Notes under the pieces: generated by a model | What the model saw: the letters and a program-made list of their open reading frames with translations, nothing else | Databases searched by the model: none | What the model was told of the DNA's origin: nothing | Shown here: in pieces, positions 42,665 to 51,346 of the stretch | How positions within the stretch are numbered: the first letter of the stretch is position 1 | Layout of the letters: every line of letters starts with the position of its first letter | DNA from: an uncultured Granulosicoccus sp. | GTDB taxonomy: Bacteria; Pseudomonadota; Gammaproteobacteria; Granulosicoccales; Granulosicoccaceae | Length of the DNA: 64,000 nucleotides | Assembly (NCBI GenBank): GCA_947492525.1 | Contig: CANLNQ010000001.1 | Span: 62,001-126,000 of the forward strand | Reading direction: 5' to 3' | Translations under genes and position numbers: made by a program

Positions 42665-45175
42665 TCAGGCCGCCTTGGGCCCCGCCGACGATGCGGGGCC
42701 GAGCTCAACCATGCGCTTCCAGGAATCAGGCAGCTGCTCTCCGGTGACCGCCTCCGAGAACAGATAGCCCTGAACCGTGGCCTCGCCTTTTCCAAGCAAT
42801 CCACTCAGCTGGGCCTGTCGCTCGACACCCTCGATCACGACTGCCACACCAAGACCTGCGCACAGCTCCATCAGCAAGTCCAGATGCGACCGCCCCTTCT
42901 CGGCGCCACGCGCATGGGCCTGCTTGACCCATCGCTTGTCGATCTTGACCAGGTCCGGCTGGAAATCGCTCATGCGGTCCAGATTGGATCTGGACACGCC
43001 GAAGTTATCAAGCGCAAGCCTGACACCCAGACCTTGCAACCGCGACACGAACTCATGATCACTCGGCCTCATGTCATCGGCAAGTTCGATGCAGACCCGG
43101 CTGGCCGGCAGTCCCAGGCCTGCCAGTGTGCCTTCCAGTGCCTTGGCGTATTGATCGCTACGCCCCAGGGCCTGGCTGACATTCAAAGCCACGGTGAAGC
43201 CCTCCGATACCGTTCCCTGCGTCACCCACTGCTTCAACTGCTTCAAGGCCTGCTGCATGACTTCGATATCCATGGCCACCAGCGTATCGGTGCGCGTCAG
43301 CTGTGGCAGGAAATCACCCGGCATCAGGCGCGTACCATCCACAGCCACGATTCGCACCAGCGCTTCAGCCGATACCAGTTCGACCTCACCGTTCTGATCG
43401 ACAGACAGGATAGGCTGAAAGAAGGCATGCAGACGCGCCTCCTTGATCGCATCCAGAACCACGTGGTCCGACTCGCTCAAGGAACCTCTGCTGGTCTTTC
43501 TCGATTGCTTGTGTTCGTACATCCGTGCATCGGCTTCCACCAGAACATCGTCGAGCTTGCAGTCATCGGATGCCGCACAGCTCAGACCAATACTGCAGCC
43601 GACGTTGTGCGCGCCTGATGGCAGGACAAAGGGCTGGGCAAAGATCCGATTGAGCTTGTCGATCAGGGTCTGGATGGTACGGGCATCCTCGCCGACGGCC
43701 ACGATGACGAACTCATCGCCTCCCCAGCGAATCAGCGCGGAATTGCTACCGATCGTATCCTTGAGGCGTTGGGCCACGGCAATCAGTATCTGATCACCGA
43801 CATCATGCCCGTGTTGGTCGTTGATGGCCTTGAAGCCGTTCAGATCCAGAAACAGTACGGCACGGTGCTTGATCTGCGCACGCTTCTGATCCAGAAGCTC
43901 GATCAGTTCATTACCACGTTTGCGATTGAACAGGCCGGTCAGGTCATCATGGTGCGCCTGATATTTCAGCTTCTTCTCGGCCTGCGCCCGCTTGGCAATG
44001 TCGATCAAGAGATCCTTGGCCAGCTTGTCGATACTGCGCGATGTTGCGCCGATCTCATCCGCGGAGAGGTCGCCGATGACCGCTTTCAGATCACCACCGG
44101 CAATGCGATCCGCAGCCTTCGAGAGTGTCTGCATGCGCTTGCCCAATGGGCGCAAGTACAGGATCCATCCCAGCACCACTGCCAGCATCAGTACCAGCGT
44201 GGTGATCAGGACAATTCTCTGCACTTCGGCAATCGGCTGAAACGCTTCGACCGCATCGATTTTCACCACAAGACCCCAGCCAGTTTCCGGCAGCGTTTCA
44301 ATGGCGAGAATGGAATCGATGGAGCGATAGTCCGGCGAACGGACCAGACGCCCACCGGGCGATTCGAGTGACCAATTGATGGGCAGATTCTTTGATCGGG
44401 GCACGATCTTGTTGAAGGCGGCCTGACGCTTGAAGCGCAGCAGGGTGATGAACTCAGCATCGCCTTCAGGGGTCGCTTGCGCGATATGAGCCTCACTGGT
44501 CTCGCCGAACCCTTCATGCGCCACCACCAGACCAACGATGGGCTCCAGCCGCATCTCGACCAGCAAAGCCCCGACTACTCGTCGCTCCGTGCCAAGAATG
44601 GGCGCCACCACACCCATGCGGTGCTCTCCATCCTGAGCGCGGAAGGCATTGCCGAACAGCGTCTTCTTGTCGGCGATGGCATTTGCGACAATATCCGGAT
44701 TATAGGGTGTCCAGTTGAAACCTGCGGTGGCTCCGAGGGAACTCCCCTGCAGATCCAGCAGTTGCAATTCGACCACTTCCGAGCCGACCGAACGGGCCTG
44801 ATTATCCAGCTCGTCGACCAATGCCTGCAAGGGGGTGTCGCTGTCCAGATCGATCGCATCGATGCCAGCGTAACCGGCTATGAACCGCTCCCCGGGCAAA
44901 CCCTCCTGCCGATAGCGATGCGCTTGCGCAACCAGATCGACGACATGGCGGCCCGCCGACAGCAGGTCGACATCATCGCGGTAGTTTTCCAGCGCCTCGG
45001 TGATACGTGCAGCCTCCAGCCGCCGCGTGTTCATCAGATCAGACTCTATTCGCTGGGAGAGGCGCAGACTGATCGTGTACAGGCTTGCAGCACCACCGAT
45101 GACCACCGGCACCAGGACCAGCAGCAACCAGAACGCAAGTTTGCCCTGCACACCTATTCTCGATACGTCGGTCAT
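42665..45175 (-). CDS. Membrane GGDEF-EAL protein with extracytoplasmic sensor; EAL degenerate
   Basis: The 836-residue protein has a membrane segment (about 13-33), a periplasmic Cache-like sensor, a second membrane segment (about 320-345), HAMP, GGDEF and EAL. RWGGDEF is intact, while the RxxD inhibitory site is absent. In the EAL part, AEALVR is kept, but the DDFG motif reads DNFGVS, the ELTE motif reads ELADD and EGVET reads EGVER. The altered second Asp of DDFG should weaken metal binding, so phosphodiesterase activity is doubtful and net cyclase activity is more likely. The start at 45175 is preferred over 45232. Confidence 0.85.
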   Translation of the reverse strand: MTDVSRIGVQGKLAFWLLLVLVPVVIGGAASLYTISLRLSQRIESDLMNTRRLEAARITEALENYRDDVDLLSAGRHVVDLVAQAHRYRQEGLPGERFIAGYAGIDAIDLDSDTPLQALVDELDNQARSVGSEVVELQLLDLQGSSLGATAGFNWTPYNPDIVANAIADKKTLFGNAFRAQDGEHRMGVVAPILGTERRVVGALLVEMRLEPIVGLVVAHEGFGETSEAHIAQATPEGDAEFITLLRFKRQAAFNKIVPRSKNLPINWSLESPGGRLVRSPDYRSIDSILAIETLPETGWGLVVKIDAVEAFQPIAEVQRIVLITTLVLMLAVVLGWILYLRPLGKRMQTLSKAADRIAGGDLKAVIGDLSADEIGATSRSIDKLAKDLLIDIAKRAQAEKKLKYQAHHDDLTGLFNRKRGNELIELLDQKRAQIKHRAVLFLDLNGFKAINDQHGHDVGDQILIAVAQRLKDTIGSNSALIRWGGDEFVIVAVGEDARTIQTLIDKLNRIFAQPFVLPSGAHNVGCSIGLSCAASDDCKLDDVLVEADARMYEHKQSRKTSRGSLSESDHVVLDAIKEARLHAFFQPILSVDQNGEVELVSAEALVRIVAVDGTRLMPGDFLPQLTRTDTLVAMDIEVMQQALKQLKQWVTQGTVSEGFTVALNVSQALGRSDQYAKALEGTLAGLGLPASRVCIELADDMRPSDHEFVSRLQGLGVRLALDNFGVSRSNLDRMSDFQPDLVKIDKRWVKQAHARGAEKGRSHLDLLMELCAGLGVAVVIEGVERQAQLSGLLGKGEATVQGYLFSEAVTGEQLPDSWKRMVELGPASSAGPKAA

Positions 45176-45521
45176 TCCGGGGGATCCGCAGCCTGATCGA
45201 GGCTTGTGCTGGCCGAGGGCAACGCCGCCCACAGCGACAGATAGCGGCCTGAGTGCATTACCCCTTTAGCATCCGGGCGATAAGACATGACAACATCAGG
45301 ACAGGCTTCGAACGCATCCCGCATGTCAGCTTTTTTGATAAGCGTTTAGTTTTTTACGCTTGCGTGCTCCAGATGGTTTTCAACCGGATACCAACAGTGT
45401 GATGTCAGGTGGCAACACAACCGAATCTCCGGGCTTACCGTAGGAATAGTCTCAGAGAGCACCTGCATCAGGCTGTTCCCTGCCTGTGCCATGCAGCCCG
45501 ACGTACCAAGAGACTCGTTCA
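45176..45521. other. Intergenic region upstream of cydA
   Basis: This divergent gap of 346 bases holds an AT-rich island near 45328-45356 with the inverted repeat AAGCGT-N10-ACGCTT (45340-45361). TTGAT at 45335-45339 resembles one half of an FNR/Anr site, but the second half is missing, so oxygen control by Anr is only a possibility. No gene was found. Confidence 0.5.
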
Positions 45522-47003
45522 ATGGAACCCTTATCCGCCGAGATACTGGCTCGCGCCCAATTCGCCTTTACCGTCTCGTTTCACATCATCTTTCCGGCGT
45601 TTTCGATCGGACTTGCCAGCTTCCTGGCCGTATTGAATGCGCTGTGGCTGAAAACCCGCAACGATACCTATCTGACGCTGTTCGAATACTGGAAGAAGAT
45701 ATTCGCGGTGGCGTTTGCAATGGGCGTGGTCTCAGGCATTGTCATGTCCTATCAGTTCGGGACGAACTGGAGTGTCTTCGCCGACAAGACCGGGCCCATT
45801 CTGGGGCCCTTGATGGCCTACGAGGTCTTGTCCGCTTTCTTTCTCGAGGCCGGATTTCTGGGCATCATGCTGTTCGGCCGCAAACGTGTCGGACCCGGGC
45901 TTCACATGTTTGCCACGGCCATGGTGGCATTTGGCACCTTGATGTCAGCGACCTGGATCCTGTCCGTCAACTCATGGATGCAGACGCCCGCCGGTTATTC
46001 CATGAACGAGGTAGGACAATTCGTACCCGAGGACTGGTGGCAGATCGTGTTCAACCCCTCGTTTCCCTACCGCCTGGTGCACATGGTACTGGCGGCCTAC
46101 CTCACCACCGCCTTTGTGGTGGCCGGTGTCGCCGGTTTTCATCTGCTGCGCGACAATGATCACCAGGCCTCCCGCCGCATGTTCTCGATGGCCATGTGGA
46201 TGGCTGTGATCGTGACGCCCCTACAGATCGTTGCCGGAGATTTCCACGGTCTCAATACGCTGGAACATCAGCCCGTCAAGATCATGGCCATGGAGGGGCA
46301 CTACGACAGCCATCCCGAAGGCGCACCGCTCATTCTCTTCGGCATCCCCAATGCCGAAGAAAAGCGCATCGACTATGCGGTGCAGATTCCGAAGCTGTCC
46401 AGTCTGATCCTCAAGCATGATCTGAATGCTCCCCTGGAGGGTCTGGATACGGTACCGGATGATCAGGAACCGCCTGTCGCGATCGTCTTCTGGAGTTTCC
46501 GGCTCATGATAGGCATCGGCTTTGCCATGTTGGGCGTTGGTCTCTGGGCCTTGTGGCGCCGATGGAAGAAAGCACTGTATGACGATCGCTGGTTGCACCG
46601 CACCACGGTGCTGATGGGACCTGCCGGGTTTGTTGCCGTCCTGGCCGGCTGGATCACCACAGAGGTAGGCCGCCAACCCTACACCGTCTACGGCCTCTTG
46701 CGCACCAGCGATTCCCTGGCTCCGATAGCTGCGCCAGCCGTTGCAACGTCCCTGCTGGCGTTCGTCATCGTGTATTTCTTCGTGTTCGGCGCGGGCACCT
46801 TCTATCTACTGCGGATGATGAGCAAGGCCCCGGGTGCGGAGAGCACGAAACTGAATGAGGGACCGCTGCGAACGGCGGGCATCACACCGGCGACGCAGGT
46901 GAAGTCTGACGCACTGGACAAGCAATCACGGACCACTGGCGCAGATTCAACCGACAAGCATTCTCACCCCACAGGCGCACAGGAGCAGCACGATGGAATT
47001 TGA
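45522..47003 (+). CDS. cydA: Cytochrome bd-type ubiquinol oxidase subunit I
   Basis: The 493-residue subunit has about nine membrane segments, the haem ligand His21 in FTVSFHIIFPAF, the later haem-ligand region PYRLVHMVLAAYL, and the GWITTEVGRQPY motif near the quinol site (Tyr in place of the usual Trp). The Q-loop is short, as in the cyanide-insensitive CIO group. It oxidises ubiquinol and reduces oxygen at the inner membrane. The start at 45522 (MEPLSAEILARAQFA) fits the family. It overlaps cydB by 11 bases. A hydrophilic His/Thr-rich tail of about 50 residues is unusual. Confidence 0.93.
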   Translation: MEPLSAEILARAQFAFTVSFHIIFPAFSIGLASFLAVLNALWLKTRNDTYLTLFEYWKKIFAVAFAMGVVSGIVMSYQFGTNWSVFADKTGPILGPLMAYEVLSAFFLEAGFLGIMLFGRKRVGPGLHMFATAMVAFGTLMSATWILSVNSWMQTPAGYSMNEVGQFVPEDWWQIVFNPSFPYRLVHMVLAAYLTTAFVVAGVAGFHLLRDNDHQASRRMFSMAMWMAVIVTPLQIVAGDFHGLNTLEHQPVKIMAMEGHYDSHPEGAPLILFGIPNAEEKRIDYAVQIPKLSSLILKHDLNAPLEGLDTVPDDQEPPVAIVFWSFRLMIGIGFAMLGVGLWALWRRWKKALYDDRWLHRTTVLMGPAGFVAVLAGWITTEVGRQPYTVYGLLRTSDSLAPIAAPAVATSLLAFVIVYFFVFGAGTFYLLRMMSKAPGAESTKLNEGPLRTAGITPATQVKSDALDKQSRTTGADSTDKHSHPTGAQEQHDGI

Positions 47004-47997
47004 TCTGGCGCTCATATGGGCAGGCATCATCGCATTCGCCGTGCTCACCTATGTCATTCTCGATGGCTTCGATCTGGGCATCGGCATTCTGTTTCCGTTC
47101 GTCTCCGAGCACCATGAGAGGGACCTCATGATGAACTCGGTTGCCCCTGTCTGGGATGGCAACGAAACCTGGCTGGTACTCGGCGGCGGCGGGCTCTTTG
47201 CGGTCTTCCCACTGGCCTACGCGGTGATATTGCCGGCTCTGTACATGCCGATAACGCTGATGCTGCTCGCACTGGTGTTCCGCGGTGTGGCGTTCGAGTA
47301 TCGCTGGCGTACACATCGCTGGAAGGGTGTCTGGGATGTCGCCTTTGCCGGCGGTTCGATGATGTCGGCCATGATGCAGGGCATCACGCTTGGCGCTCTG
47401 GTTCAGGGCATCCAGGTAAGCGATAGAGCCTATAGCGGTGGCTGGTGGGACTGGCTGACCCCTTTCAGCATCGTTGTCGGCATCGCTGTGGTCATTGGCT
47501 ATGCTCTGCTCGGTTCCACCTGGCTCATCATGAAGACCGATGGCTACATCCAGAACAGGATGCGTCGATACGCCTGGCTCACGGCCATCGCAACGCTTGG
47601 CCTGATGGGGCTGGTCAGTATCCTGACCCCGTTTCAGGATGCGGTTTATTTCGAACGCTGGTTCGCCTGGCCGAGCCTGATGTTCAGCTTGCTGATACCA
47701 CTGCTTGTCGTGTTCTGTGCAAGAGGCCTTTTCACCGGTCTGACTGACCACAGGGATACCTCGCCCTTTGTCTATTCCCTGTCGCTGTTCGTGCTGTGCT
47801 TCATCGGTATCGGCATCAGTTTCTTCCCTTACCTCGTGCCCCCGAATGTCACCATCTGGGATGCGGCGGCTCCGGAGAAAAGCCTGTCGTTTGCGCTGGT
47901 TGGCACCGTTGTATTGATACCGCTGATACTGATGTACACCGCCTACGCATACTGGGTTTTCAGAGGAAAGATCAACCCCGAGGAGGGCTATCATTGA
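46993..47997 (+). CDS. cydB: Cytochrome bd-type ubiquinol oxidase subunit II
   Basis: The 334-residue subunit has about eight membrane segments and begins with the conserved YVILDGFDLGIGILFPF. PVWDGNETWLVLGGGGLFAVFP is the family signature at about residues 51-72. It partners CydA in the bd oxidase. AGGAG lies about 7 bases before the ATG. Its TGA overlaps the ATG of a 35-codon gene by one base, so the three genes form one coupled operon. Confidence 0.93.
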   Translation: MEFDLALIWAGIIAFAVLTYVILDGFDLGIGILFPFVSEHHERDLMMNSVAPVWDGNETWLVLGGGGLFAVFPLAYAVILPALYMPITLMLLALVFRGVAFEYRWRTHRWKGVWDVAFAGGSMMSAMMQGITLGALVQGIQVSDRAYSGGWWDWLTPFSIVVGIAVVIGYALLGSTWLIMKTDGYIQNRMRRYAWLTAIATLGLMGLVSILTPFQDAVYFERWFAWPSLMFSLLIPLLVVFCARGLFTGLTDHRDTSPFVYSLSLFVLCFIGIGISFFPYLVPPNVTIWDAAAPEKSLSFALVGTVVLIPLILMYTAYAYWVFRGKINPEEGYH

Positions 47998-48104
47998 TGG
48001 CAAGAAATACAACTGTCAGCCGCCTGCTCTGGTTCATCGGAATATGGCTGGCAAGCGTTGCGGCCTTGCTGTTTGTCGCGTTTCTGATCCGGCTGGCCCT
48101 GTAG
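47997..48104 (+). CDS. Small bd-oxidase subunit (DUF2474/CydX-like)
   Basis: The 35-residue product starts at an ATG overlapping the cydB stop (TGATG). It has a short polar start with RLLWFIGIWLASVA, one membrane helix, and a positive end (LIRLAL). This is the DUF2474 pattern found after cydB in CIO-type operons, a counterpart of CydX that stabilises the haem sites. It is too short for most gene callers. Confidence 0.85.
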   Translation: MARNTTVSRLLWFIGIWLASVAALLFVAFLIRLAL

Positions 48105-48121
48105 CGTGAAGAGACTTCCTG

Positions 48122-49423
48122 CTATTGAGCCAGCCCTGCGGCATAGCGCAAGCCGCCCAGCAAGTGCGCCCGAAAGTCAGGTTCTTCGTAGCTCGATTCG
48201 GTATGACCACCACCGGTGTACCAGGATCGCCCACCATCGAACTCGTGATACCAGGCACTGGGATGATCATCGCCCATTCCACCACCAGAGTAGGAGCTTT
48301 CATCGAGAGTGAGCAATACCGTCACCTGTGCACGAGGGTTCTCACTGTAGTCATACCATTCATCCGTGCGCGTCCATCTCAACCCCAGGTGGGAGGTTGA
48401 CGGGTGCGAGCCATCCTCGACATCCTGAGTGGCGGATTGCACGTCCGGGTGACGCTCGAACCAGGCACCTACCAGGGTGCCGTACCAGGGCCAGTCATAC
48501 TCGGTATCACTGGCTGCATGAATTCCGGCGTAGCCTCCCCCGGCGCGAATGTAGCCTTCAAAGGCAACCTGCTCATCATCATCCAGTACATCACCGGAGG
48601 TGAGAACCCAGACCACGGCATCGTAGCGACCGAGACCGGCTTCGGTGAATGTGCCTGCCGAATCCGCAGCCCGTGTGGTCCGAATACCCGCGCTTGCTGC
48701 CAGTTCTTCCAGTGCCAGCAGGGCATCTTCAATCGAATCGTGTCGATAGCCGCGGGTTTCGCTGAAAAGCAGCACTCGCGCAGAGCCAAAGGGATCTGTT
48801 CCCGCCAGCAACTCATCGATATTGCTCTGGCCGTCGTTGTCATCGTCCCATTGATCCGTATCGAACTGCTCGGCATCGATGGTGTAGAGCTCCGAATCAT
48901 TGCTGCCGGTCGTGAAGCTCTGCTCGAATTGCCCCAGCACGATATCGCCATTCCCATCGTGAAAGGTGACGGTCAGAAGGTTTTCCGTGGCAGCCGGCAA
49001 ATCGATGGAGGTTGACCAGTACTCGTCACCCACCCAGCTCGCCAGAACATTCTCGTCACCCCACTGCACGTTGAGCTGCAGCGCATTGGAGACATAGGCG
49101 GGGACGGTGATATCGAATTGAACCGCGATCGTACTCCGCTGCAGTGGGTCTGGCGCATCGTTGCCCTGCTCATTGCCGGTGATGCCGCCGTCCGTGTCTT
49201 CGCCAGCGCTTTCCCCGCCGCTTCCATCCGTGCCACCCTGCGTCACACCATCATCCATCTCCTGCGCAGCGCCATCGCCGGAGCCGCTGGTTTCATCCGA
49301 ATCGAAGACATCGCCGTTCACCGAAGGATTGGAACCGCTGGAACCGGAGCAGGCAGACAACAGCCAGGCACTGGCCAGCAGCACGCCGGCAACTCGAACA
49401 GATGTATCGAACAATGATCTCAT
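48122..49423 (-). CDS. ThuA-domain lipoprotein
   Basis: The 433-residue protein has a lipoprotein signal (LLSAC, Cys25, Ser at +2), an Asp/Gly/Ser-rich linker (about 26-95), a beta-rich domain (about 98-185), a calcium-type loop DDDNDGQSNIDE, and a C-terminal ThuA/trehalose-utilisation fold (class I amidotransferase-like): VLLFSETRGYRHDSI, YDAVVWVLTSGD, GGYAGIHAASDTEYDW. ThuA proteins act on sugars or lactones, with the substrate unknown in most cases. The start at 49423 has AGGA upstream. It is convergent with the cyd operon, which ends 17 bases away. Confidence 0.85.
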   Translation of the reverse strand: MRSLFDTSVRVAGVLLASAWLLSACSGSSGSNPSVNGDVFDSDETSGSGDGAAQEMDDGVTQGGTDGSGGESAGEDTDGGITGNEQGNDAPDPLQRSTIAVQFDITVPAYVSNALQLNVQWGDENVLASWVGDEYWSTSIDLPAATENLLTVTFHDGNGDIVLGQFEQSFTTGSNDSELYTIDAEQFDTDQWDDDNDGQSNIDELLAGTDPFGSARVLLFSETRGYRHDSIEDALLALEELAASAGIRTTRAADSAGTFTEAGLGRYDAVVWVLTSGDVLDDDEQVAFEGYIRAGGGYAGIHAASDTEYDWPWYGTLVGAWFERHPDVQSATQDVEDGSHPSTSHLGLRWTRTDEWYDYSENPRAQVTVLLTLDESSYSGGGMGDDHPSAWYHEFDGGRSWYTGGGHTESSYEEPDFRAHLLGGLRYAAGLAQ

Positions 49424-49776
49424 GTGATGTCCTGAGCAGATCGGCAGCATGCCGGGATGGCAGCGAAGGCCCCAAAGCCCTGACGAATCAGTATATGAGG
49501 ATAGGAGTGCGTTTTATCTGCAGTACCAAAACAATTGTATCGGTAGAAATACCGGCGAGTTCCGAGTTCCGAGTTCCGAGTTCCGATGTCCGATGTCCGA
49601 TGTCCGATGTCCGATGTCCGATGTCCGATGTCCGAAGTCCGATGTCCGAAGTCCGAGGGTGGAAAGCTACCCGCGATTAACGCCGACGGCAGCGAAGTAG
49701 CTCGTCATGACGCTTGCCACCTTCACCGACATGCCCGAGCCATCGACCGGCTCTACTGCAAGCCCTGACATGCCGT
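49424..49776. other. Intergenic region with heptamer array D
   Basis: This gap of 353 bases lies between the ABC ATPase gene end and the ThuA gene start. It contains a 14-unit heptamer array (49559-49656) roughly 135 bases upstream of the ThuA start codon. No gene is recognised in the remainder. Confidence 0.6.
49559..49656. repeat. Heptamer tandem array D (GTTCCGA x4, TGTCCGA x7, mixed x3)
   Basis: Fourteen units in exact 7-bp register: four GTTCCGA, seven TGTCCGA, then AGTCCGA, TGTCCGA, AGTCCGA. The last four bases (CCGA) are constant, and the first three vary in blocks, as in array A. It is about 135 bases upstream of the ThuA lipoprotein gene and therefore may lie near its promoter. Confidence 0.97.
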
Positions 49777-50517
49777 TCAGCAGCCTGCCCCACCGCTGGC
49801 CTCATAGAGCTCTTTCGTATACTCGCTGGCGAATTCTCCCGTGCGCAGCGCCGTCGTATCGCAGATCTCCACGATACGCCCGTACTGCATGACGGCCATG
49901 CGCTCGCACATGAACCCCACCACCGGCAGATTGTGCGAGACCATCAGGTAGGTCAGATTCTGCTCGACTCTCAAGCGCTTCAGCAGATTCAGAATCTCGG
50001 CCTGTACCGACACATCCAGCGCCGAGGTCGGTTCATCGAGCAGCATGATGGACGGCTCCAGCATCAGTGCGCGGGCAATGGCGACACGTTGCCGTTGCCC
50101 ACCGGATAGCTGGTGCGGAAACCGGAACCGGTAACGCTTGTCCAGCCCCACGGCGTCGAGCATGTCCAGAATGCGCGAGTTGCGATTGCCAAGACCATGA
50201 ACCTGCAACGGCTCCGCCAGTATGGTGTCGATGCTCTTGCGTGGGTGCAGTGAGCCATAGGGGTCCTGGAAGACCATCTGGCACTGCCTGGCAAATTGCC
50301 GATCATGCTCACGCGAACGCGGCTTGCCGGCAACTTCGATGGAGCCGCTCCAGCCGGTCGCCAGGGCAGCAATGGCCTTCAGTACCGTGGACTTGCCCGA
50401 ACCACTCTCACCCACCAGGGCAAAGCTCTCGCCACTGGCCACACTGAAGCTGACATCGTGCACCACCTGAGTATGACCATAGGCGATGCTCACGCCCTCC
50501 AGCGCCAGTGCGTTCAT
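49777..50517 (-). CDS. Peptide/nickel-type ABC importer ATPase (DppF/OppF-like)
   Basis: This 246-residue ATPase has Walker A GESGSGKST near 38-46, the Q-loop in MVFQDPYGSLHP, signature LSGGQRQRVAIARAL, and Walker B IMLLDEPTSALD. QDPYGSLHPR is characteristic of the second ATPase of oligopeptide/nickel importers. It is the last of four import genes and overlaps the preceding ATPase gene by ATGA. A short C-terminus lacks the zinc-binding peptide common in full-length OppF. Confidence 0.9.
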   Translation of the reverse strand: MNALALEGVSIAYGHTQVVHDVSFSVASGESFALVGESGSGKSTVLKAIAALATGWSGSIEVAGKPRSREHDRQFARQCQMVFQDPYGSLHPRKSIDTILAEPLQVHGLGNRNSRILDMLDAVGLDKRYRFRFPHQLSGGQRQRVAIARALMLEPSIMLLDEPTSALDVSVQAEILNLLKRLRVEQNLTYLMVSHNLPVVGFMCERMAVMQYGRIVEICDTTALRTGEFASEYTKELYEASGGAGC

Positions 50518-51344
50518 GTGCCACTCCAGCGGCTTCTGTCGATTACCGGCAATGCGTCACGGTCCTCCACCATCTGCGGCACGGCAGCCAGCAAACCTTG
50601 CGTATACGGGTGCGTCGCCTGCAGCAACTGACCCGCGGCACACTCCTCCACGACTTCACCAGCGTTCATCACCAGAATGCGATCGCAGTAGCGAGCCACC
50701 AGATGCAGATCATGGCTGATCAGCATCAATCCCATGCCATTGTCCGTCACCAGAGAATCGATCAGGTCCAGCACCGTGGCCTGTACCGAGACGTCCAGCG
50801 CAGACGTCGGCTCATCGGCAATCAGCAAGTCCGGCTTCGGTATCAGCATCATGGCAATCATTACCCGCTGCCCCATGCCACCGGATATCTGATGCGGGTA
50901 AAGCCGTGCAACCGCTTCGGGGTCGTTGATGCGCACCTTCTCCAGCATGGCGATCACCCGGGCCTTCACATCGCGTCGCCGCAGGCGTTCATGACAACGC
51001 AATGCTTCGGCAATCTGGTCCCCGACCCGCATCACCGGGTGCAGGGAAAACTTCGGGTCCTGCATGACCATGGACAAGCGGGCACCGCGTAGATGCCGCA
51101 TCTGCCGTTCCGATCGACTCAACAGATCGATACCCTCGAATTCCAGCCGGTCGGCACGCATGATCCCGGGCCGATTGATCAGCTTCAGGATGGCGCGCCC
51201 GGTCAGGGACTTGCCCGAACCACTTTCACCCACGATGCCCAGCCGTTCACGCCCCAGGGACAGGGAGATCCCCTTCACCACATCCACCGGACCCTCGGCC
51301 GATGGAAACGAGACGCGCAGGTTTTCAAGCTCCAGCATGGCCAT
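50514..51344 (-). CDS. Peptide/nickel-type ABC importer ATPase (DppD/OppD-like)
   Basis: The 276-residue ATPase has Walker A GESGSGKSL, Q-loop SMVMQDPKFSLHPVMRV, signature ISGGMGQRVMIAMML and Walker B LLIADEPTSALD. It is the first ATPase of the pair; the signature Gly-Met in place of Gly-Glu/Gln is a small deviation. It begins 2 bases after the DppC-like gene and overlaps the DppF-like gene, so it is part of one coupled operon. Confidence 0.9.
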   Translation of the reverse strand: MAMLELENLRVSFPSAEGPVDVVKGISLSLGRERLGIVGESGSGKSLTGRAILKLINRPGIMRADRLEFEGIDLLSRSERQMRHLRGARLSMVMQDPKFSLHPVMRVGDQIAEALRCHERLRRRDVKARVIAMLEKVRINDPEAVARLYPHQISGGMGQRVMIAMMLIPKPDLLIADEPTSALDVSVQATVLDLIDSLVTDNGMGLMLISHDLHLVARYCDRILVMNAGEVVEECAAGQLLQATHPYTQGLLAAVPQMVEDRDALPVIDRSRWSGT

Positions 51345-51346
51345 GA

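Noticed and set aside
45335-45349. FNR/Anr box before cydA
   Set aside because: Only the first half (TTGAT) fits; the second half does not match ATCAA.
8751-49656. CRISPR arrays
   Set aside because: The tandem arrays have 7-bp units with no spacers, and no cas gene is present.
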